A stretch of 64,000 nucleotides of DNA from Salegentibacter_A chungangensis (GTDB lineage: Bacteria > Bacteroidota > Bacteroidia > Flavobacteriales > Flavobacteriaceae). The stretch lies in NCBI RefSeq assembly GCF_042678405.1, contig NZ_JBHTLI010000001.1, forward strand, positions 2,046,001 to 2,110,000. Reading direction: 5' to 3'. Shown here in pieces: positions 18,894 to 26,052 of the stretch. The notes beneath the pieces were generated by a model that was not told where the DNA came from, did no database searches, and saw nothing but the letters and a program-made list of their open reading frames with translations. The translations under genes were made by a program, and so were the position numbers. Numbering within the stretch: the first letter of the stretch is position 1; every line of letters starts with the position of its first letter.

Positions 18894-19604
18894 ATGCAGT
18901 TATTTTATAATCCCGAAATTTCAGAAACGGATACCCAGATTCTGTTCCCCCGGGATGAAAGCAAACATATCGTGAAGGTGCTGCGGAAAAAGGAAGGTGA
19001 TATTCTTAATGTGACCAACGGAAAAGGAGTGCTTTTTAAGGCAGAAATAATTCAGGCCGATATCAAACAATGTGTCGCCAAAGTCCTGGAAGCAGAAAAG
19101 GAAAAAGCTCCTCCTTATCATTTACATATGGCAGTTGCGCCTACAAAGATGAATGACCGTTTTGAATGGTTTTTAGAAAAGGCAACAGAGATCGGCGTTC
19201 AGGAGATCACTCCGGTAATTTGTGATCACAGCGAGCGCAAAGTGGTGAAGCTGAATCGCTTTGAAAGGGTCTTGCAGAGTGCGATGAAACAATCCCTGCA
19301 CTTCAGTTTTCCAAAGCTGAATGAACCTGTGAATTTTTCAGAATTCATTCAACAGGAAAAAGATTCGGTTAAATTTATAGCTCATTGCGAAGAAGACAAG
19401 GAAAGGAAGTCCCTGAAAAACGAAATTAAACCGGGCAGTAAAACCACTATTCTTATAGGCCCGGAAGGGGATTTTTCTTCTGAAGAGATCGAAAAAGCAT
19501 TGAAAAATAACTGGAAACCGGTAAGTCTTGGCAACAGCAGGTTAAGGACTGAAACCGCTGCAATTGTAGCCTGCACTACCGTGGCCCTTACGAACGAAGA
19601 TTGA
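18894..19604 (+). CDS. rsmE: 16S rRNA (uracil-1498-N3)-methyltransferase RsmE
   Basis: A 236-residue SPOUT methyltransferase that methylates U1498 in 16S rRNA. The N-terminal PUA-like part has HIVKVLRKKEGDILNVTNGKG. The C-terminal knot has KATEIGVQEITPVIC, then ILIGPEGDFSSEEIEKA and SLGNSRLRTETAAI, the family's cofactor-binding loops. It starts 4 bases after tsaD. Confidence 0.95.
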   Translation: MQLFYNPEISETDTQILFPRDESKHIVKVLRKKEGDILNVTNGKGVLFKAEIIQADIKQCVAKVLEAEKEKAPPYHLHMAVAPTKMNDRFEWFLEKATEIGVQEITPVICDHSERKVVKLNRFERVLQSAMKQSLHFSFPKLNEPVNFSEFIQQEKDSVKFIAHCEEDKERKSLKNEIKPGSKTTILIGPEGDFSSEEIEKALKNNWKPVSLGNSRLRTETAAIVACTTVALTNED

Positions 19605-19608
19605 TTAG

Positions 19609-20274
19609 ATGAAAGGAAAGCTGTTCAAATATTTAAGATTGTGTGTTCTGACGGGATTTTTTCTCTTCAGCCATAGTCTTTTTGCTCAGGAAATAGCGCT
19701 CCTTAAATATCAGGGTGGTGGAGACTGGTATGCAAATCCTACATCCCTGCCTAATCTTATCGCTTTTTCAAATGCTAATATTCAAACGGCCATAAATCCT
19801 AAACCGGAAACCGTAAGCCCCGGAAGCACCGATATTTTTCAGTACCCGTTCGTGCATATGACGGGACACGGGAACGTCTATTTCAGTGATCAGGAAGTTG
19901 AAAACCTAAGAAACTATCTTATGAGCGGAGGTTTTCTTCATATAGACGATAACTACGGGATGGAAAAATACCTGCGCAAGGAGCTCAAAAAGCTATTCCC
20001 TGAAAAGGAACTGGAAGAATTGCCGGCAGATCATCCTATTTTCAGTACTGCTTATAATTTCCCTAACGGAATTCCAAAGATTCACGAACACGATGCCAAG
20101 CGCCCACAGGCCTTTGGGATCTTTGTGAAGGACAGGCTGGTCTGTCTTTTCACTTATGAAAGTGACCTTGGCGATGGCTGGGAAAACCAGGAAGTGCATA
20201 ACGATCCCGAAGAAACAAGACTTAAAGCTCTTAAAATGGGCGCGAACATCCTTAAATACGCTTTTGAAAATTGA
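19609..20274 (+). CDS. DUF4159 domain-containing exported protein
   Basis: A 221-residue protein with an N-terminal signal sequence (LRLCVLTGFFLFSHSLFAQ). The remainder is a DUF4159 domain with FVHMTGHGNVYFSDQE and the well-conserved GGFLHIDDNYG, a fold related to glutamine amidotransferase/ThuA-like domains. Its function is unknown; DUF4159 proteins often occur near MoxR-type gene clusters, but none is present here. It sits between rsmE (4-base gap) and a TrmH-type gene, with which its stop overlaps, so it belongs to the operon by position only. Confidence 0.87.
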   Translation: MKGKLFKYLRLCVLTGFFLFSHSLFAQEIALLKYQGGGDWYANPTSLPNLIAFSNANIQTAINPKPETVSPGSTDIFQYPFVHMTGHGNVYFSDQEVENLRNYLMSGGFLHIDDNYGMEKYLRKELKKLFPEKELEELPADHPIFSTAYNFPNGIPKIHEHDAKRPQAFGIFVKDRLVCLFTYESDLGDGWENQEVHNDPEETRLKALKMGANILKYAFEN

Positions 20275-20795
20275 AGAAACAGCTCTCACACCACGAGTCA
20301 AAGTTCGAAACCCGGAAATTACCCATAACACTTATTGTAGATAATGTCACCGGGGAAGCTAACCTTGGGAGTCTTTTCAGGCTTGCCGATGCCTTCAACA
20401 TAGAGAAGATCGTCTTCTGCGGCTATGAGCCAAACCTGAAAAGCAACAGGCTAAAAAGAACGGCAAGAAATACGCACGAATATGTGGAATTTGAATACCA
20501 CGAAGATAGTCTTGACGCCGTTAAATCTTTTAAGGATTCAGGCTATTTGATCTATTCTCTCGAAATTACCAAGAATAGCATTCCTGTGGAAGATTTTGAA
20601 TATGAACCCGGTTCAAAGCTGGCGCTTGTCATTGGGAATGAATCTTTCGGTATTGAAGAAGATATCCTAGAAAACAGTCATAAAACCCTGCATATCAACA
20701 TGTACGGAAACAACAGCAGTATGAATGTAGCACAGGCAACAGGCATAGCGTTATACGAAATATCAAAAAGCATATTAGCTTTCAATAAGAAATAA
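20271..20795 (+). CDS. TrmH/SpoU-family RNA 2'-O-methyltransferase
   Basis: A 174-residue single-domain SPOUT enzyme that likely methylates a ribose 2'-OH in tRNA or rRNA. The three motifs are GEANLGSLFRLADAF, LALVIGNESFGIEED and NNSSMNVAQATGIALYE. It has no extra N-terminal substrate-binding domain, as in TrmL-type proteins, but the target nucleotide cannot be told. The TTG start overlaps the stop of the DUF4159 gene by four bases. Confidence 0.88.
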   Translation: MKKQLSHHESKFETRKLPITLIVDNVTGEANLGSLFRLADAFNIEKIVFCGYEPNLKSNRLKRTARNTHEYVEFEYHEDSLDAVKSFKDSGYLIYSLEITKNSIPVEDFEYEPGSKLALVIGNESFGIEEDILENSHKTLHINMYGNNSSMNVAQATGIALYEISKSILAFNKK

Positions 20796-20807
20796 TATAT
20801 TTACCCT

Positions 20808-21896
20808 GTGAATTCGAAATCCATAGCTTACGGACTTTTAAGAGCGATAGGAATCGTGCTGGGGATCATTCTCCTGCTTTACTTTCTATACGAGATCCAG
20901 TCAGTTTTAGTTTATATCGCTATTGCGGGAGTCATCTCTCTTATTGGGAGGCCAGTGGTGATCTTCCTGAAACATAAGCTCAAAATTCCCAATCAGCTCG
21001 CGGTTATCATTGTGCTGCTGCTGGTACTGGCCATTTTTATAGGGATCATTTTTGTTTTTGTTCCAATAATAATAGAACAGAGCAAATATCTGGGGCAGAT
21101 AGATATTGAAGCCTTCAAAAGTGACCTTAACGAACTTAATAACCAGATAAATGCCTATCTGGGCGTTGAAGAGATCAACATCATTGAAGGATTAAAACGA
21201 AGCGAATTTGTCCGGAATTTTGATGTGAGCATTATTCCAAAGTTTCTGAATAATGTCTTCGGTATACTTGGAGCTACGCTTGTTGCGGTCTTCTCCATCC
21301 TGTTTATTTCTTTCTTCCTGCTTAAAGACAGCAAATTAATGCTTAACAGTATCCTTGTTTTTGCTAATCACGGGGAAGAAAAAAAGTTCCAGAGGGTCTT
21401 CAACAAGATCAAAATTTTGCTTTCCCGCTATTTCGTAGGCTTAACGATGCAGGTGACGGTATTGTTCATTTTATACACCATTTTGCTGAGCGTATTTGAG
21501 ATCAATAACCCTATAGCTATTGCCTTTATTTGCGCAACGCTGAATCTGGTCCCCTATTTAGGCCCCGTGTTTGCGGGTATCCTGATGGCATTATTTGTAA
21601 TCTCGAGTAACCTTGGAGCCGATTTCCAAACCATCATTTTACCAAAACTGGCTTATGTGATGCTGGGATACGGAATTTGCCAGGTGATAGATAACCTTAT
21701 CTCTCAACCGATGATATTTGGAGCCAGTGTTAGGTCGCATCCACTGGAGATCTTCCTTATCATCCTTATTGCAGGACTGCTTTTCGGGATCACAGGAATG
21801 GTTGTGGCTGTTCCTTTTTATACCGCTTTAAAAGTGATCGCCAAGGAATCTTTAAGCGAATATAAGATCGTAAAGCGACTTACCAGGGACCTTTAA
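20808..21896 (+). CDS. AI-2E family transporter (TqsA/PerM-like permease)
   Basis: A 362-residue integral membrane protein with seven or eight hydrophobic segments. It has the family layout: two helices near the N-terminus (LLRAIGIVLGIILLLYFLY), a soluble stretch at about 90-150, and a C-terminal helical bundle with LNLVPYLGPVFAGIL and ISQPMIFGASVRSHPLEIF. Some members export AI-2 and others are Na+/H+ antiporters, so the substrate is open. The start is GTG. A second family member lies at 62514-63575. Confidence 0.9.
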   Translation: MNSKSIAYGLLRAIGIVLGIILLLYFLYEIQSVLVYIAIAGVISLIGRPVVIFLKHKLKIPNQLAVIIVLLLVLAIFIGIIFVFVPIIIEQSKYLGQIDIEAFKSDLNELNNQINAYLGVEEINIIEGLKRSEFVRNFDVSIIPKFLNNVFGILGATLVAVFSILFISFFLLKDSKLMLNSILVFANHGEEKKFQRVFNKIKILLSRYFVGLTMQVTVLFILYTILLSVFEINNPIAIAFICATLNLVPYLGPVFAGILMALFVISSNLGADFQTIILPKLAYVMLGYGICQVIDNLISQPMIFGASVRSHPLEIFLIILIAGLLFGITGMVVAVPFYTALKVIAKESLSEYKIVKRLTRDL

Positions 21897-21906
21897 ATCT
21901 TCTGTT

Positions 21907-23094
21907 TTGAATAAGGCACTTTTACATCCCGATGTTCAGGAATTTATCCGGAGCAATCGAAAGACAGAGATTACCAGGCTTGTACTATCCGGCAGCCCTT
22001 ATCCTGATGTTAGCCCTCAGGAACTGGCAGAGCAGATCTCCGGGCTGAATACAGCTGAAAAGAAACTTCCCACCTGGTTCAAGACCGGGAATATCATTTA
22101 CCCTCCAAAACTTAATCTGGAGCAAACATCCTCTGAAGTCACCGCTGAATATAAGGCCTCACTGGTAAGCGGGACCAAAATGGCCGATCTTACGGGCGGC
22201 TTTGGCATAGATTCCTATTTCTTTTCCAAAAAGATGGATCAGATATTCTATTGTGAATTAAACAAAGAGCTTGCAGAGCTTGCTGAACATAACTTTAAGC
22301 AGTTAAAAGCAAATAATATAGAGGTGATCAAAGGAAACGGACTGGAATTCCTTAAGAATACTGAGGGGGTTTTTAACTGGATCTACCTGGATCCTGCCAG
22401 ACGTGATAATCACGGGGGAAAGGTTTTCAGGCTTGCTGACTGCACTCCCGATGTGGCAGGTAATATGGATTTAATATTTGAAAAGGCTGACAAAATCCTG
22501 ATAAAGACCTCTCCTCTGCTCGACCTGAAAGCAGGAACTGCTGAACTGAAAAATGTAAAGGAAATACACATTGTTTCGGTTAATAATGAGGTAAAGGAAT
22601 TACTTTGGCTGCTGGAAAAGGCTCACACCGAAGCCGCGGCCTTAAAAACGATAAATTTCAGGAAAAATGAAATTCAATTTTTTGAAGGTTCCGGTGCAGG
22701 ATCTAATGAAAAAGCACAATACAGCCGTCCGGGAAAATATATATATGAGCCTAATCCGGCCATTATGAAAAGCGGGTTGTTCGAGGAACTCGCTGTTAAA
22801 ACGGGCACCTTCAAATTGCACCAACATTCACATCTTTACACTTCTGATGATTTAAAAAAATTTCCTGGAAGAAGATTTAAAATAACTGAATTAAAGAATT
22901 TTAACCCTAAAGAATTAAAGAAGTACTTTAAAGGTTTAAAGGCGAATATAAGCACACGGAATTTCCCCGAATCTGTAGAAAATCTAAAAAAGAAGTTTAG
23001 AATTAAGGATGGTGGTGAGCTGTATGTTTTCTTTACTACCAGTCTAAAAAACGAAAAGATAGTGCTGATTTGTAAAAAGATTAAAGAGGATTAA
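21907..23094 (+). CDS. Class I SAM-dependent methyltransferase with THUMP-like C-terminal domain
   Basis: A 395-residue putative RNA methyltransferase. SAM-binding motif I is MADLTGGFGIDSYFFS (near 93-108), followed by FYCELNKELAELAE and the catalytic-site-like YLDPARRDNHGGKVF. The C-terminal ~80 residues (KLHQHSHLYTSDDLKKFPG onward) match the THUMP-like domain seen in this Bacteroidota family. The start is TTG. Its stop codon shares two bases with the convergent stop of the PaaK-like gene. Confidence 0.84.
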   Translation: MNKALLHPDVQEFIRSNRKTEITRLVLSGSPYPDVSPQELAEQISGLNTAEKKLPTWFKTGNIIYPPKLNLEQTSSEVTAEYKASLVSGTKMADLTGGFGIDSYFFSKKMDQIFYCELNKELAELAEHNFKQLKANNIEVIKGNGLEFLKNTEGVFNWIYLDPARRDNHGGKVFRLADCTPDVAGNMDLIFEKADKILIKTSPLLDLKAGTAELKNVKEIHIVSVNNEVKELLWLLEKAHTEAAALKTINFRKNEIQFFEGSGAGSNEKAQYSRPGKYIYEPNPAIMKSGLFEELAVKTGTFKLHQHSHLYTSDDLKKFPGRRFKITELKNFNPKELKKYFKGLKANISTRNFPESVENLKKKFRIKDGGELYVFFTTSLKNEKIVLICKKIKED

Positions 23095-24383
23095 ACAGCA
23101 TCTTTTCGGTAATCTCTGAAGACCTGTGGTTTCCTGCTTTCTTTTGGGAATTTCAATTCATTTATAACTTCCTTACTTACCTGTACAATAAAAGGGGTTA
23201 CCTGTAATTCCGATTTAAAGTGGGTTTTCAGACGCTCTACACATTCAGAAGAATGTTCTTTAGGAATCTTAACCGTGATCTCGTCGGTGCCAAAATCGTT
23301 TAATCGTGATTCTATTACAAAGTTTTCCACCTCAGGAAAGGAATTCAGGGCTTCAATAATCTGCTGAGGGTAAAGAGAGGTCCCCTTTAGTTTGATCATT
23401 TGTTTTTTTCGACCTAAAACCGAACTTAGCCTGAGGCTGTTTCTTCCGCAGGCGCAGTTCCCGGGGTAATAGGTAAGCATATCCCCTGTTGCAAACCTTA
23501 AAAGGGGCATTGTCTTTGTCTGTAGTGGTGTTACTACTAATTCCCCTGTTTCTCCGGGATTTACCTGATTACCACTTTCATCGAGGATCTCTGTAAAGAT
23601 CAGGTCCGGTAAACTGTGATTGCCTTTATGAAAACTACATTCAGTAAACGCCGTTGCCATTTCCGTAGAGGCATAAGTAGAGAATAGCTCTATATCCCAA
23701 AGTTCATTGATCCTTTTACCCAGGGCATTTAAGCCAAAATCAAAATTTCTTAAGGGCTCACCTATACAGATCGCTGCTTTTACCGAAGAATTTTTATAAT
23801 CTATACCATTCGCTTTGGCGTAGGCTATCATTTTCAAAAGAAAGGAAGGCACGGCAATAATATATTGCGGCTTAAACCTTTTGATTGATTCCCATTGCAG
23901 TTGCGGAAGGCCGCTTCCGGTACGGACAATTCCCGCTCCCAGTTTTCGCAAGCCCAGGAAATAGGCCATTCCCGCCATAAACCGTCTGTCTAAGGTGGTG
24001 GTGATCTGAACCGTATCTGAAGGCTGCACGCCTACGGTTTTAAATGACTGGTATTCATTTTCAGCCAAACGTTCCAGATCCGCTTCATTTAAAGCAAAAC
24101 TGACCGGTTTCCCCAAGGTTCCTGAGGTGGTAACATAATCTATAACCTCTTCTTTAGGTATTGCAAAGAATTCCTGATTGCGGGTTTGCAGGTCTTCCTT
24201 TGAAGTTATTGGTATCTTCCTGAAATCTTCAATACTGTTTACCTTTTCAGGATCGATATTCTTCCCGGAAAGCAATTCGGAATAGAAAGGAGAATGCACA
24301 GCGGCATAATGAAGCTGCTCTTTCAGAAGCTCCCATTGCCTTTTCTTAATTATTTCAGGTTCAGAATTATAGAGATCGGTCAT
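23091..24383 (-). CDS. PaaK-like AMP-forming acyl/aryl-CoA ligase of the pigment cluster
   Basis: A 430-residue adenylate-forming enzyme related to phenylacetate-CoA ligase. The ATP/AMP-binding loop is VTTSGTLGKPVSFAL (near 85-100). LFSTYASTEMATAF follows, then RFATGDMLTYYPG, and the small C-terminal domain has GRKKQMIKLKGTSLYPQQII. It is the last gene of the pigment operon, one base after the C45 gene. The operon's first gene makes 4-coumarate, so this ligase may activate an aryl acid for loading onto the acyl carrier protein. That role is inferred from context; an acyl-chain substrate is equally possible. Confidence 0.85.
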   Translation of the reverse strand: MTDLYNSEPEIIKKRQWELLKEQLHYAAVHSPFYSELLSGKNIDPEKVNSIEDFRKIPITSKEDLQTRNQEFFAIPKEEVIDYVTTSGTLGKPVSFALNEADLERLAENEYQSFKTVGVQPSDTVQITTTLDRRFMAGMAYFLGLRKLGAGIVRTGSGLPQLQWESIKRFKPQYIIAVPSFLLKMIAYAKANGIDYKNSSVKAAICIGEPLRNFDFGLNALGKRINELWDIELFSTYASTEMATAFTECSFHKGNHSLPDLIFTEILDESGNQVNPGETGELVVTPLQTKTMPLLRFATGDMLTYYPGNCACGRNSLRLSSVLGRKKQMIKLKGTSLYPQQIIEALNSFPEVENFVIESRLNDFGTDEITVKIPKEHSSECVERLKTHFKSELQVTPFIVQVSKEVINELKFPKESRKPQVFRDYRKDAV

Positions 24384-24384
24384 A

Positions 24385-26052
24385 TTAATGCATTTTGCGG
24401 TAGCTCTTCCTGATCATTTTATCCAGGTACTGTTCATCGGGTAAGGTAGTCACTTCCCTTTTTCGGGCCTGTTTAAAGTTGATCACCGCTTTTTTATATT
24501 CTTCCTTATTGTAATAATACCGGCCGGCCATCATATATGCCTTCCAGTAATACGGATTCAGTTTTTTTAAACGCTCGATTTTTTCTTCTGAAACCGGTTC
24601 TTCCTTATTCAAATTGGTATTAATCTCCTGACTCAGTTTACGAAATTCCTCATAATCCCTGAATTTGTCAGAATAGATAAAATCGTCTGCAGGAATTACT
24701 TCCTCCCGATCAAAAACCGGATTTTGACCTTGACCTCCTTCAAAACCTTTAAAAACAGTATCCAGGTCGTAGGCAACAAAAGCTCCTAACTGATACGGAT
24801 TCGCCGAAACCCAAACCTTCTTCTCCTCTGGTTTAAAGATTATTCCGTGATGTGCGAGCAATTGATTGATAGCCTTCTCGTTTCCATAACCTATCAGCCT
24901 TTCGTCAATTCCCTTCCGGTTCCTGAGAATTTCCGCAGCTTTCTCAGGATTCAGTTGTCCCTTATTATCCAGAAGCTGCTGCATTCTCTTAAAACGGTAT
25001 GCGGTATGACTCTCTTTTATAGTTCTCTGATTTCTTTTATCTCCGGAATAAGCTTCACTCTGAAAATGGTTACTGCATACCATCCGATTGGAATTTTCAA
25101 CCTCATACACTCCAAAATTATGAGGTGAAACCTCAATAAGAATTGCTTTTCTCTCAACTGCGCTCCCTACCATTATCGCTTCAGAGACGAATACCTCTCT
25201 TTTCCTGGCTATTGCTATGGCTTCTTCGGTATTCCCCGCATACTGCAAAATTTCCCGGGCCACAAGACTGATAGGGGTTTTAGCGATAAGTGGCATCTTA
25301 GATTTCCCTGCGTTAATGGTTACGGTTAATCCCTTAGCATTCATTCCGCTTACGGTGCCAATCATTCCGCCCCAGGTGTACATCATAAACTTATGACCTT
25401 TTTCAGGATTTACGAATTCAGCAATCTTATCTTCAGCGAATTTATCACCAGCGTAAAAGTCAAAATTCCTACCCAGCAATAATTGTCCGTCCTCTGTTTG
25501 TTCGTTCCAGGCTGCGAAAGAGGTACAGCCAACCAGCATCAGGTCCTGGAGAGCGTGGCCAATATCGTGCGCCCCGTGAAAATACAGCATCCTGATATAT
25601 GCCGGAGCAAAATCATCGTATTTCTCAAGGCCAAACCGGGAAACGCCGTAGATCTCCTGCTTATATTCCTCCGGCACATGCAGATAGAGTTTTCTATTAA
25701 ACCAGGACACCGTTTTTTTAAGGAAATTACGGTAAGAGTCAGATGGGACCAGCTCCTCTATTTTTCCCATAAAGGCATTTTCCTGTTTATGGATCAGGTC
25801 CCGGGTAAGACTTCCGGTGGCTACCCCCCTTTCCAAGGCATTTCCTTCAACATATAATTCCCAGACCCCGTACTTATTCTTGTGAAGACTGTTTGCTCCA
25901 AGAATATAATGATCTTGACCTATTTTAGTCCTTGCAGTGTCAATTTCTTCTATCCCGGAAATATCGGGCCTTTGCTGCATAGACCTCTTTATTCCGCAGG
26001 AAGTGAACAACAGAATAAAGATCAGAATTATATAATTAAAAGGTCTTTTCAT
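24385..26052 (-). CDS. C45-family autoproteolytic acyltransferase/hydrolase lipoprotein
   Basis: A 555-residue lipoprotein (lipobox FTSC near residue 19). The central domain belongs to the acyl-CoA:6-APA acyltransferase/penicillin acylase-like N-terminal nucleophile group. MLVGCTSFAAWNE places the probable nucleophile Cys176 directly after Gly, where autocleavage would free it. LLGRNFDFYAGDKF and MYTWGGMIGTVSGMNAKGL follow. The C-terminal ~90 residues look TPR-like (NPYYWKAYMMAGRYYYNKEEY). It could form or break an amide or ester bond on the polyene product outside the inner membrane. It starts directly at the end of the MMPL gene, so the two are translationally coupled. Confidence 0.82.
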   Translation of the reverse strand: MKRPFNYIILIFILLFTSCGIKRSMQQRPDISGIEEIDTARTKIGQDHYILGANSLHKNKYGVWELYVEGNALERGVATGSLTRDLIHKQENAFMGKIEELVPSDSYRNFLKKTVSWFNRKLYLHVPEEYKQEIYGVSRFGLEKYDDFAPAYIRMLYFHGAHDIGHALQDLMLVGCTSFAAWNEQTEDGQLLLGRNFDFYAGDKFAEDKIAEFVNPEKGHKFMMYTWGGMIGTVSGMNAKGLTVTINAGKSKMPLIAKTPISLVAREILQYAGNTEEAIAIARKREVFVSEAIMVGSAVERKAILIEVSPHNFGVYEVENSNRMVCSNHFQSEAYSGDKRNQRTIKESHTAYRFKRMQQLLDNKGQLNPEKAAEILRNRKGIDERLIGYGNEKAINQLLAHHGIIFKPEEKKVWVSANPYQLGAFVAYDLDTVFKGFEGGQGQNPVFDREEVIPADDFIYSDKFRDYEEFRKLSQEINTNLNKEEPVSEEKIERLKKLNPYYWKAYMMAGRYYYNKEEYKKAVINFKQARKREVTTLPDEQYLDKMIRKSYRKMH

